This document shows positions 1 to 7,327 of a stretch of DNA of 21,604 bases, in pieces; positions within the stretch are counted from its first letter, which is position 1; each line of letters begins with the position of its first letter. Under the pieces are notes generated by a model, which was not told where the DNA came from, did not search any database, and was given only the letters and a program-made list of their open reading frames with translations. Source of the DNA: JASFQI01 sp050115555. GTDB taxonomy: Bacteria > Desulfobacterota > DSM-4660 > Desulfatiglandales > HGW-15. The DNA lies in assembly GCA_050115555.1 (NCBI GenBank), contig JASFQI010000041.1:1-21604 (forward strand). The letters are read 5' to 3'. The position numbers and the translations under genes were made by a program.

Positions 1-672
1 ATCGAAAAGCGGGCGGGCGGCGTGCGGGTCAGCGTCGGCGAGCTGGACCGGGAGCCCTGGGCCCGGTTCTTCGCTCACCACGTCATCCTTGCCCTGCCCC
101 CGAGGCTCGCCGCCGCATCCATTCTCTTTGACCCGGACCTGTCGCACCCCTTGACCCAGGCCATGCTGAGGATCGGCACCTGGATGGCGGGTCAGGCGAA
201 GTTTTTCGCGCTCTACGAAGAGCCGTTCTGGCGGAAATCGGGTCTCTCCGGCCAGGCCTTCAGTGAGTGCGGCCCCCTGGGGGAGATCCACGATGGATCC
301 AACAACGGTCAAGGTCCCTACGGGCTGACCGGCTTTGTGGGCATCCCGGCGGTCCGACGCAATCGGCAGGACCCCTTCCTCGAGGCGATTCGCTCCCAGC
401 TCGCACGGATTTACGGGCAACCGGCGGCACAGCCGTCCGCTGTGTTCTACCAGGACTGGGCGCAGGAACGATTTACCGCCACCCCGTACGACCAGGCCCC
501 TATGGTGGAACACCCCGTCTACCATCCCCCGGAAGGACGAACGGCCATTTGGAACGACACCGTCCTTTTTGCCGGCACGGAGACCGCCGAGCAGCAGGGC
601 GGGTACCTGGAGGGCGCCCTGGGTGCGGCCGAGCGGGCGGTCTTTCTTTTAAGAGAGGGAACCGGGGAATGA
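1..672 (+). CDS. Flavin monoamine oxidase family protein, C-terminal part (5' end outside window)
   Basis: This is the last 223 codons of an FAD-dependent amine oxidase. The frame is open from base 1, so the gene begins upstream; the GTG at 22 is internal. The C-terminal part of the family is recognisable: a substrate-domain stretch with the hydrophobic ILALPPRL segment, a QDWAQERFTATPYDQ segment, and the closing FAD-binding signature (VLFAGTETAEQQGGYLEGAL), where the flavin is normally contacted. Family members oxidise amines to imines using FAD and release hydrogen peroxide, or use another acceptor. The substrate cannot be told from this fragment. The N-terminal dinucleotide-binding GxGxxG motif is not in the window. 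The gene ends 98 bases before the next start, and a possible promoter lies in that gap, so it is probably not in the same operon. Confidence 0.85.
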   Translation: MEKRAGGVRVSVGELDREPWARFFAHHVILALPPRLAAASILFDPDLSHPLTQAMLRIGTWMAGQAKFFALYEEPFWRKSGLSGQAFSECGPLGEIHDGSNNGQGPYGLTGFVGIPAVRRNRQDPFLEAIRSQLARIYGQPAAQPSAVFYQDWAQERFTATPYDQAPMVEHPVYHPPEGRTAIWNDTVLFAGTETAEQQGGYLEGALGAAERAVFLLREGTGE

Positions 673-679
673 TCTCTCT

Positions 680-708
680 TTGACCTGATTCTGGATTTCG
701 TCCATACT
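680..708 (+). promoter_or_regulatory. Possible sigma70-type promoter for the HD-domain operon
   Basis: TTGACC at 680-685 and CATACT at 703-708 are separated by 17 bases, giving 5/6 and 4/6 matches to the consensus boxes. The -10 box is about 63 bases upstream of the HD-domain start at 771. This is sequence match only. Confidence 0.35.
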
Positions 709-770
709 GGATCGGCGAGGATCAAACCCGCGTGGCCGTGGGTCCTGCAGAGGAAAGGAGGGCGCGGGGC

Positions 771-1421
771 ATGAAATCGCCGATATCCACCTTGAGGAGG
801 ACGTGTATTGTGATCCCCTCTGTCAAAAGTTGTTTTGCTCTGATGGACCGGCTCGGAATGCCCGAGCACATCCGTCGCCACTCCATCATGGTGGAGCAGG
901 CCGCCGCGGTCATTGCCGAGGCGCATGTGCGCTCGGGCGCCCCTCTTTTCGAGGAAATGGTGAGGGCAGGGGCCCTACTCCATGACATTGCCAAGGCCCC
1001 ATGCCTGGAGACCGGAGAGGATCATGCGGCCAAGGGTCGGGAAATTTGTCTCTCCTATCACTTTACGGAAATCTCGGATATTGTGGGAGAGCATGTGAAG
1101 CTCAGGCGTTTTGATCCCGATGGAAAGGTCTTGGAAAAGGAAATCGTTTACTATGCGGACAAGCGGGTCAATCACGATCGGATTGTGTCCCTGGAAGAAC
1201 GGCTTTCCGACCTCATTGAGCGATACAGCAGGGGAAGCGACGAGCTCGCCCTTCGCATTCGGAGCAACTTCGCGGTGTGCAGGGATGTGGAGCGGAAGCT
1301 CTTCCACAACCTGACGTTCCGTCCCGAGGACCTCTCCCGACTCGTCGAACAGGCAGAAGCCCCCGCCCGCCTCGAGGGGCGCGGAGCGATCGGTGCCGGA
1401 CCGAAAGGAGACGTACCGTGA
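771..1421 (+). CDS. HD-domain metal-dependent phosphohydrolase
   Basis: A 216-residue protein of the HD superfamily, probably cytoplasmic. The metal-binding pattern can be read directly: His37 (RRHS), the His71-Asp72 pair in LLHDIAK, and a late Asp130 in YYADKRVNHD. The HD fold spans roughly residues 25-155; the last 60 residues are extra and not recognised. Such proteins hydrolyse phosphate esters of nucleotides or similar compounds, but the substrate is not deducible here. The start at 771 is chosen because AAGGAGG lies 9 bases upstream; an in-frame upstream start at 732 has no such site. The stop overlaps the GTG start of the next gene (GTGA), so the two are translationally coupled. Confidence 0.85.
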   Translation: MKSPISTLRRTCIVIPSVKSCFALMDRLGMPEHIRRHSIMVEQAAAVIAEAHVRSGAPLFEEMVRAGALLHDIAKAPCLETGEDHAAKGREICLSYHFTEISDIVGEHVKLRRFDPDGKVLEKEIVYYADKRVNHDRIVSLEERLSDLIERYSRGSDELALRIRSNFAVCRDVERKLFHNLTFRPEDLSRLVEQAEAPARLEGRGAIGAGPKGDVP

Positions 1422-1789
1422 AGAGATCGGTTATTCGCCACGCGAGCGTCACTCTCTTGTGTATCGGGGGAATCGCCGGAGCGACGCCCGGCTTCACCGG
1501 CGCAGACTCGCGCTCCATGGAAAGACAAAACAGGAAGTCGCACGAAGGGATGCACACGAGGTGCGCAGCGGACGACGAACCGCAGGACCCCTCCGAGGAA
1601 GGGCCGGCCGGGGATTTGGAAGGCGAGCTCAATGCATTGATCGAGGAGCTGAAGAAGCTGGAGAGAGACGCCAGGAAGATGTTTGAGGAAGAAGTCCTTC
1701 CCCGCATCCGCAAGGAGATTCAACGGCTCCGGGAAAAGCTTCGCGAGTTCGATCTCGAGGAGAAGCAGCCGGAAACCCGAGAGACGTAG
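1418..1789 (+). CDS. Small exported coiled-coil protein, function unknown
   Basis: A 123-residue protein starting at a GTG that overlaps the stop of the HD-domain gene, with AAAGGAG 7 bases upstream. Residues 1-29 look like a signal peptide: a basic MKRSVIRH head, a short hydrophobic core, then a small-residue region. The middle is hydrophilic and acidic with one Cys in RCAADDEP. Residues about 65-115 are a charged amphipathic helix, probably a coiled coil (LIEELKKLERDARKMFEEE, then IQRLREKLREF). I do not recognise a family. It forms the middle of a three-gene run and probably acts in the periplasm or at the membrane. The predicted cleavage site is weak, so export is an inference. Confidence 0.65.
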   Translation: MKRSVIRHASVTLLCIGGIAGATPGFTGADSRSMERQNRKSHEGMHTRCAADDEPQDPSEEGPAGDLEGELNALIEELKKLERDARKMFEEEVLPRIRKEIQRLREKLREFDLEEKQPETRET

Positions 1790-1814
1790 ACCGCACGGAC
1801 CGGGGGAAAGCAAC

Positions 1815-2015
1815 GTGTCCATTCGAATGATTGCGCAGGATCTCTACCGCCTCGAGCAGGAGGTCTCGCGACTGAAGGCCCGCCTTGAAAAGGCTTCGGA
1901 GAGCGAGCCGCCGGAAGTGGAGGAGCTTCTTCGCAAGGCGAGGGCGGAGCGCAAACGCATGCGCGACATCCTGGAAGGAGCCAAGGAAGACCCGCCCTGC
2001 CGCCGACCACGCTAA
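1815..2015 (+). CDS. Small cytoplasmic coiled-coil protein, function unknown
   Basis: A 66-residue protein beginning with GTG 25 bases after the preceding stop; a purine-rich GGGGGAAAG lies upstream. The sequence is one long charged helix: MSIRMIAQDLYRLEQEVSRL at the start, then ARLEKASESEPPEVEELLRK and KARAERKRMRDILEGAK. The regular spacing of Leu, Val and Ile fits a coiled coil or helical hairpin broken at Ser-Glu-Pro-Pro. There is no signal peptide or membrane segment. Small proteins of this style are common in deltaproteobacterial genomes, but I know of no assigned function. The gene converges on the primase-helicase gene, whose stop lies 26 bases away. Confidence 0.6.
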   Translation: MSIRMIAQDLYRLEQEVSRLKARLEKASESEPPEVEELLRKARAERKRMRDILEGAKEDPPCRRPR

Positions 2016-2041
2016 GCCCTCGAGCCCGAAAGCGCAACGGC

Positions 2042-3817
2042 TCAAGACTCCTCCCGAAACCGCCAGTAGGGAAACTCCAACAGGTAATCGGCGATGCGCC
2101 CGGGGCTGTTTTCCCGGCTTGCCACGAGCCACAGGCTGCTCCTTTTCTCGTCCGTGGACTCGGGATCGAGGGGGTCCCAGCGGGGCATGAGAATCATAGC
2201 GTTGTCCGCGCTGTACTCAATGTCCCCGGATTCCTTGAAAAGGGCCAGATCCGGCTTTCCGGAGTAGGTGCCGCCCTCCCCCCGAGAGAGCTCGGAGACG
2301 ACGAGAAAGGACACGTTCTGTTCGTCCCGGATGGATTCCATGTGCCGCAGCCACTCGTCGATACCGGTGCGACGCTCCGAGAGGTTCTTGAACGGGAGCT
2401 TGTGAAGGCTGTCCACCACCACCAGGGCATAGTCGGTCCCGGTCTCGTGCTGGAGAAACTCGATGTGCCGGCGCATGATGTCCGGTGTAAGCTTGCGGTC
2501 CGTGACCACGCGAAACCAGGGGAGGAGTCCTGTGACCCCTCGGTGGGCGGATTCTGCCTGCCCCGCGATTTCCGGATCGTTTTCCTCGAGACGCACCTGC
2601 GCCTCCGAGAGTCGGGCCAGCCGGCAAAGCGTGCGCATGTAGATTTTCTGGCGCCCGTTTTCAAAATCGTAGTAGATCACAGGGTGCTGACGGGATGCGA
2701 CTTCCGTGGAGATCTGCATGAAAAAGGCGGATTTCCCCGCCTTGGGCTGCCCTCCCATGATGTTGATACCCCGAATGCCGCTGAGGGCCTCGTCCAGGGC
2801 CGAAAACCCGGTGGGCAGGCCGAGAAGGGTCTTGCCGCGCTCCCGGTCCAGGTGCTGACGAAAGATACGATCCTCGCGGGCGGGGGAGGAGAAAGGGGAA
2901 AAGGACTTGGCCCGTAGAATCATGTCGGAGACGGCATGTCCGAAATCCCCTCCCTTGTCCCGGGCCAGAGCGCACAGGGTGTACTCGCGATCCAGACCTT
3001 GAGGCCAACGAAGAATCCGCGCCTTGAACCCGATGCGTGTGGCCAGGTCCCTTGCGGCGAGCCGGGCCTCCGGGGTGTTCTGAACAACGACGAAGACGTT
3101 TTGCAGGGCCGCAAGCTGATCCCGCTCCAGGACTTCCAACTCCAGGTGTGAAGGCACGGCGATCCCGGGATACCCCAGCTTTTTAAGGGTGAGCAGGCCG
3201 GGCTCCCCTTCGACCACGAAGAGGGAGCCGTCCTCACAGCGCTCGATTTCACCGAGGTTGAAAATGCGGAACAAAGGCTCGAAAAAACGCTCATCCCCAT
3301 GCCAGAACCAGTCCTCTTCCCGCTCGGGAAGCACGCACCGTGCGGCGTAACAGTGACCGTCCTCCTGAACATACGGGTAAACCAGGTAACGGCCGTTGTA
3401 CCCGATGCGAAGCTCGGAGACGACCTCCTCCGTGACCCCGAACTCGCGAAAGAAATCGAGCTGGGGTTCACCGAGAAGAGAGACGAACCGCTTGATCTCC
3501 GCGTCCAGGTTCTTTGCCGGGAAATCCACATCCCGCACGTAGGGCTCGCGGTCCGGATCGTACCCGGGAACCTGCTCCGAGGGCACGTCGTTCAGCCGGG
3601 CAAAGTGGACATGAAATCCGCCGGGCGTGCAGGCATGGCTGCATTGAAACCAGCCGGTGAAGAATCCGTTCGGGTCCAGGGATACGGTGATCCGGCCTTG
3701 CTCCGCATTTTTCCTGCGGGCGCAGACAGGGCATGGAGCCTGGATGAGGTCCCCCTCGATTCGGGCCCCGGGCAGGTGGCTCAGGTAGAACTCCCGTATG
3801 GCGTCACGTCGATCCAT
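2042..3817 (-). CDS. Primase-helicase-like protein: zinc finger, degenerate TOPRIM, DnaB/RecA-type ATPase
   Basis: A 591-residue protein with the domain order of phage T7 gp4 and Twinkle. Cys29, Cys32, Cys59 and Cys63 form a zinc-finger pattern (CPVC and CSHAC). A TOPRIM-like segment follows at about 195-270: the VVEGEPG motif is present at 202-207, but the second acidic motif (DxD) is replaced by VVVQNTPEA. The RecA/DnaB ATPase domain begins near 330, with Walker A GGQPKAGKS at 355-363 and Walker B YALVVVDS at 463-470. Loss of the DxD suggests weak or absent primase catalysis, although the helicase part looks complete. The start at 3817 is favoured by GGGGGAG 5 bases upstream and by a promoter ending 31 bases before it; an upstream in-frame ATG at 3877 lies within that promoter. 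No phage or plasmid genes surround it. Confidence 0.8.
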   Translation of the reverse strand: MDRRDAIREFYLSHLPGARIEGDLIQAPCPVCARRKNAEQGRITVSLDPNGFFTGWFQCSHACTPGGFHVHFARLNDVPSEQVPGYDPDREPYVRDVDFPAKNLDAEIKRFVSLLGEPQLDFFREFGVTEEVVSELRIGYNGRYLVYPYVQEDGHCYAARCVLPEREEDWFWHGDERFFEPLFRIFNLGEIERCEDGSLFVVEGEPGLLTLKKLGYPGIAVPSHLELEVLERDQLAALQNVFVVVQNTPEARLAARDLATRIGFKARILRWPQGLDREYTLCALARDKGGDFGHAVSDMILRAKSFSPFSSPAREDRIFRQHLDRERGKTLLGLPTGFSALDEALSGIRGINIMGGQPKAGKSAFFMQISTEVASRQHPVIYYDFENGRQKIYMRTLCRLARLSEAQVRLEENDPEIAGQAESAHRGVTGLLPWFRVVTDRKLTPDIMRRHIEFLQHETGTDYALVVVDSLHKLPFKNLSERRTGIDEWLRHMESIRDEQNVSFLVVSELSRGEGGTYSGKPDLALFKESGDIEYSADNAMILMPRWDPLDPESTDEKRSSLWLVASRENSPGRIADYLLEFPYWRFREES

Positions 3818-3847
3818 TCGGCTCCCCCTTTCAGAAAGGACTCCCCT

Positions 3848-3877
3848 TCTATAGCACATCGCAGGGGAACGTTTCAA
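3848..3877 (-). promoter_or_regulatory. Sigma70-type promoter for the primase-helicase gene
   Basis: On the minus strand, TTGAAA (3872-3877) and TATAGA (3848-3853) are separated by 18 bases, and the -10 is preceded by TGC (extended -10 form). It sits 31 bases upstream of the start codon at 3817, which supports that start. Confidence 0.55.
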
Positions 3878-4178
3878 AGATTCGTCGGTGTTGCAAAAGG
3901 CCGAGACCTGGAGATTTGCCCCTGGCGATTCCGAGGTCTTACAATGTAGCCAACAGCGGTCGAGCGGGGTTTTGCGAGACCGTCAAAAATTCCCATTCCT
4001 GGCGAGGCCGGAGGTCCGGGAACGCGATTCGGGAGAGGGGCATTGAAAACCCATGGCGCTAGGTTTCCGTAGCGGTTCGAGCGGAATCCTGGTAAATATT
4101 ATATTTTATCGATTCAAAGCCGGACCTCGTGAAACCTTTCCTATCGAAAACAACTCTTAAGAATATGATGGAGCCTCT
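3878..4178. other. Divergent intergenic region between primase-helicase and dsbD
   Basis: About 300 bases between divergent genes with no convincing coding frame. The half near dsbD becomes markedly AT-rich at 4093-4110, unlike the rest of the window. I see no tRNA, no long inverted repeat and no terminator. Confidence 0.6.
4090..4106 (+). promoter_or_regulatory. Possible extended -10 promoter for dsbD
   Basis: TGG followed by TAAATA (4090-4098) and overlapping TATTAT/TATATT hexamers up to 4106 lie in an AT-rich patch about 75-85 bases upstream of dsbD. No good -35 hexamer is present at normal spacing, so the exact -10 is uncertain. Confidence 0.3.
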
Positions 4179-5981
4179 ATGCCGCTTTCAGGGAGAAGAG
4201 TAACCGTGCGACATTTTCCGGCCGTTATCGTTCTATTCTTCCTCCACAGCCTGTTCCTGTTTTTGGGAACAGCCTTCGCAGTTTCGACGGTTCAGGTGAA
4301 CGGAATCCATTCCCGGGATGCATATCCTGCCGGGGGAACCTACCCTTTCCTCCTTCAGCTTTGCATCCAGGAAGGCTATTCCATTCATGAAACAGGTACG
4401 GAGGACGGGGTTGCGGCGATGATCCCCACGCGACTCTCCTTCCAGCCTTCCCCCGGAATCGAGATTCAGGAGATTCGTTGGCCCGAACCCGAGACTGTTA
4501 CGTTTCCCTACCTGGACGAGCCCGTACGCCTTTTCCGTGATACGATTCTCGTCTGGATTCTCCTTTCCGTGGATGAAGAGGCCGCACCGGGCTCCATTGA
4601 CCTCCAGGGAACGCTTTCCTATCAGGCCTGCACAGACCAGGCGTGCCTCCCTCCCGGTCGTACAGCCTTTGAGTTTTCCCTGAACACGTCACCGTCCGGC
4701 GCATCCGTGAACGTATTGAACGAAGAGTTCTTCCAGTCCCTCCCCGCGCGAGAAGCAACCGAAGGAGGCATTCCCGGGGCGCCGTTCTGTGGAGCCGGCT
4801 TTTGTCTCACCCTGATCGGGCTTTTTCTCGGGGGCCTGGCTCTGAACCTCACCCCGTGCATATACCCGCTGATTCCCATCACCGTATCCTACTTCGGGGG
4901 ACGGGAAGACAAGGGCCGAGGCCGGAACCTGATCCATGGGGCACTCTACATGGCCGGGCTGGCGGTTACGAACTCACTTCTGGGCCTTTTCGCCGCACTC
5001 TCTGGAGGGCTGCTCGGTGCTGCCCTTCAGAGCCCGTGGGTACTCGGCTCCGTCGCGATCATCCTCCTGGCTCTGGCCCTAAGCTTTTTCGGTGTGTGGG
5101 AGATTCGGATTCCAGCCGGCCTCAATCGAATCGCCGCGCGTCAGTATAGCGGGTACTTCGGGACCTTTTTCATGGGCCTCACCCTCGGGGTCGTGGCCGC
5201 CCCCTGTCTCGGCCCGTTCATTTTAGGGCTCCTGGCCTATGTGGGTCAGAGCGGGGATCCGCTGCTGGGATTTGTCTATTTCTTTGTGTTGAGCCTCGGC
5301 ATGGGCCTTCCTCTAGCCTGCCTCGGGGTGTTCTCCGGCGCGCTGAAGCGGCTTCCCGGCTCCGGGGACTGGATGGTGTGGGTCCGGGGCCTACTGGGCT
5401 GGGTTCTGGTGGGCATGGCCGCCTATATGATTCGACCCCTCCTCCCGGGAAGCTGGCCGGCGGCCATCCCTCTTGGAGCCGTGGCCGTGGCGGCCGGTGT
5501 TCACTTGGGTTGGCTCGATCGAACCGGCGCGACGAATCCTCGTTTTCGCCGCTTCCGCCATGCCGTGGGGGTGGTGCTGATCGGGATCGGGGCGTTTTAT
5601 GCCTTCAGCGCTGGAGGGGAACGGGCCGGCGTTGTGTGGAAGGATTACGGCCCTGCACTCCTGGCGCAGGCAAAGGACAAAGGCCGTCCCGTGATGCTGG
5701 ACTTCTCAGCGGCGTGGTGTGTGCCCTGTCGGGAGATGGAGGAAAAGGTGTTCACCGATCCCGAGGTGGTGGCCCTCAGCCGGAAGATCGAAACGTTGAA
5801 GGTGAACCTCACGCGTCGGAGTCCCGGGCACAAGGCCTTGCTGGAGCGATACCGCGTACGCGGGGTCCCCACGATCGTCTTTGTCGACCGAAACGGCCGG
5901 GCGATCCCAGGCCTTCGGGTGGAGGCCTTCGTGGCTGCCGACGATCTCGCGTCCCGAATGGAGCGGCTGCTCGGCGAGTAG
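4179..5981 (+). CDS. dsbD: Thiol:disulfide interchange protein DsbD (full-length, three domains)
   Basis: A 600-residue inner-membrane protein that carries electrons from cytoplasmic thioredoxin to periplasmic thiol proteins. All three redox modules are visible. The periplasmic alpha domain (about 36-200) has Cys151 and Cys156 in YQACTDQACLPP. The membrane domain (about 208-478, roughly eight segments) has Cys227 in LTPCIYPLIPI and Cys343 in APCLGPF. The C-terminal thioredoxin-like domain has Cys514-Cys517 in AAWCVPC. Residues 11-34 form a signal sequence. The length is slightly above the E. coli protein (565). The ATG at 4179 has TGGAG 5 bases upstream; a GTG at 4206 with GGGAGAAG is an equally possible start and would shorten the N-terminus by nine residues. 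It is monocistronic, with divergent and convergent neighbours. Confidence 0.95.
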   Translation: MPLSGRRVTVRHFPAVIVLFFLHSLFLFLGTAFAVSTVQVNGIHSRDAYPAGGTYPFLLQLCIQEGYSIHETGTEDGVAAMIPTRLSFQPSPGIEIQEIRWPEPETVTFPYLDEPVRLFRDTILVWILLSVDEEAAPGSIDLQGTLSYQACTDQACLPPGRTAFEFSLNTSPSGASVNVLNEEFFQSLPAREATEGGIPGAPFCGAGFCLTLIGLFLGGLALNLTPCIYPLIPITVSYFGGREDKGRGRNLIHGALYMAGLAVTNSLLGLFAALSGGLLGAALQSPWVLGSVAIILLALALSFFGVWEIRIPAGLNRIAARQYSGYFGTFFMGLTLGVVAAPCLGPFILGLLAYVGQSGDPLLGFVYFFVLSLGMGLPLACLGVFSGALKRLPGSGDWMVWVRGLLGWVLVGMAAYMIRPLLPGSWPAAIPLGAVAVAAGVHLGWLDRTGATNPRFRRFRHAVGVVLIGIGAFYAFSAGGERAGVVWKDYGPALLAQAKDKGRPVMLDFSAAWCVPCREMEEKVFTDPEVVALSRKIETLKVNLTRRSPGHKALLERYRVRGVPTIVFVDRNGRAIPGLRVEAFVAADDLASRMERLLGE

Positions 5982-6014
5982 GGGGTCGCCGGCCCGGGCT
6001 TTATTTGAATCTCC

Positions 6015-6031
6015 CCGCAGCAAGCTTGCGG
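6015..6031. repeat. Small palindromic hairpin downstream of dsbD
   Basis: CCGCA and TGCGG flank GCAAGCT; the inner GCAAGCTTGC is itself a perfect palindrome. It lies 34 bases past the dsbD stop and could act as a weak terminator or a 3'-end stabiliser. No T-run follows. Confidence 0.35.
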
Positions 6032-6229
6032 AATGCGCAAACGAAGTATTTTCAACATTTACTCTCCCCAAGGCGAAGAAATCACAAAGAGATCACACGA
6101 ATGATTCCGGGCTTCGGGGTGGGCAGGGGGATCGTTCCTGTGCTCGCGGGCCGGTCGCCCATAAAATGTGTATGTGGATGTGTTGGTGAAAGTGTAAACC
6201 CTGATCAGGCGCGTCTGAAGGGGATCACG

Positions 6230-6246
6230 CTCCTCGGGGCGAGGGG
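6230..6246. repeat. GC-rich hairpin downstream of fabH
   Basis: CTCCTCG (6230-6236), loop GGG and CGAGGGG (6240-6246) form a 7-pair stem with one G-T pair, about 85 bases beyond the fabH stop on the minus strand. There is no T-run on that strand, so a terminator role is uncertain. Confidence 0.3.
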
Positions 6247-6331
6247 CGCAGGGCCCTTTACCGAAATGCCCTTCTTTCTTGGCGGCTTGGCGAGAGACAA
6301 AGCGCGAAGAGGCGGACTCGCGACCGAGGCG

Positions 6332-7321
6332 CTACCAGCGCACGAGTGCGCTGCCCCAGGTCAGGCCTCCGCCGAAGACGGGCAGGCAGATCAGCTGGCC
6401 CGGTTGAATGCTCCCGTCCCGAATGGCCTCGTCAAAGGCAATGGCGCACGAGGCCGAGGAGATGTTGCCGTACTTGTGCAGCGTCACGTAAAAGCGTTCC
6501 ATGGGGACGCGGAGCGTCTTGGCCATGGACTGGAACATGCGCAGGTTGGCCTGGTGGGGGATGAACCACGCAATGTCCTGGACGTCCACGTGGTTGTGTT
6601 CCGCGGCTTCCTTGATGGAATCGATGAAGTGACGTACGGCAACGCGGAAGCTCGCATTGGCCTCGATCATGTTCAGGGTGTGGAGCTTCTTGTCCACGCT
6701 TTCGTGGCAGATCGGGGTAGTTTTGGACCCTCCCCCCGGCATGAGAAGGTCCTGACCTCCTGCGCCATCCGTGTGAATGTGCGTGGAGAGGAGCTCCGGT
6801 CCCTCGTCGCCCCTGGAGAGCACGGCGGCCCCGGCCCCGTCGCCCCACAGGATGCAGGTGGTGCGATCCGTCCAGTCCAGGGTGCGGGTCATGACTTCCG
6901 ATGCCACGACCAGCACGGTTTGCGCGGCCCCGGTTTCCAGGTACTGGGAGGCCACATTCAGGCAGAAAATGAACCCGGAGCAGGCGGCGGTCACATCAAA
7001 GGTCACGGCCTGGGGGGCATCCAGCTTGGCCTGGAGCCAGTTGGCCGCCGACGGACAGCAGGTGTCCGGCGTGATCGTCCCCACGATGATGAGGTCCACG
7101 TCCTGAGGTGTGAGACCCGCCATATCCAGGGCCTTGAGGGAGGCCTCGCGTCCGAGGTCCGCCGTGGTCACGTCCGGGTCCGCGATGCGTCTTTCCTTCA
7201 CACCGGTTCGTTGAACCACCCACTCATCGGTGGTCTCGAGCCCCATTTTCTGTAAGTCAAGATTCGTCAGTCGCCTTGGCGGGACATAGGAGCCGGTCCC
7301 CAGAATCCGTATCGAAGCCAT
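6332..7321 (-). CDS. fabH: 3-oxoacyl-ACP synthase III (KAS III, FabH)
   Basis: A 329-residue condensing enzyme that starts fatty-acid synthesis by joining an acyl-CoA primer (usually acetyl-CoA) to malonyl-ACP. The catalytic triad is intact: Cys114 in VTAACSGF, His256 in WFIPHQANLRM and Asn286 in KYGNISSAS. The N-terminal SYVPPRRLTN and TDEWVVQRTG segments and the C-terminal GGGLTWGSALVRW are typical of FabH, and the length is normal. It starts 6 bases after the ppsA stop, and its GGAGGAAA ribosome-binding sequence lies inside the ppsA 3' end, so the two are surely co-transcribed. No other fab genes are in the window. Members of this family can also use branched or longer primers, and the primer used here cannot be read from sequence. 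Confidence 0.95.
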   Translation of the reverse strand: MASIRILGTGSYVPPRRLTNLDLQKMGLETTDEWVVQRTGVKERRIADPDVTTADLGREASLKALDMAGLTPQDVDLIIVGTITPDTCCPSAANWLQAKLDAPQAVTFDVTAACSGFIFCLNVASQYLETGAAQTVLVVASEVMTRTLDWTDRTTCILWGDGAGAAVLSRGDEGPELLSTHIHTDGAGGQDLLMPGGGSKTTPICHESVDKKLHTLNMIEANASFRVAVRHFIDSIKEAAEHNHVDVQDIAWFIPHQANLRMFQSMAKTLRVPMERFYVTLHKYGNISSASCAIAFDEAIRDGSIQPGQLICLPVFGGGLTWGSALVRW

Positions 7322-7327
7322 GTTCGC

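Larger units (their letters stand above)
5982..6331. other. Convergent intergenic region between dsbD and fabH
   Basis: About 350 bases with no credible gene on either strand. It holds a small palindromic hairpin (CCGCA at 6015-6019 with TGCGG at 6027-6031), a GC-rich hairpin at 6230-6246, and a short direct repeat CTTGGCG at 6278-6284 and 6286-6292. A canonical T-run terminator is not seen on either strand. The CTTGGCG stretch recalls dispersed intergenic sequences of other genomes, but that cannot be confirmed from one copy. Confidence 0.5.

Noticed and set aside
3878..4178. Possible small gene or riboswitch in the gap upstream of dsbD
   Set aside because: No frame with start, ribosome-binding site and coding character, and no recognisable riboswitch core.
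6271..6310. CTTGGCG-containing stretch near the fabH end as a dispersed intergenic repeat
   Set aside because: Only one locus is visible; a genome-wide search would be needed, so no repeat family is claimed.
5378..7255. Very long open frame running from inside dsbD across the intergenic gap into the antisense of fabH
   Set aside because: Its translation is Gly/Arg/Pro-rich low-complexity in the dsbD part and antisense to the well-conserved fabH in the rest; no motif and no ribosome-binding site.
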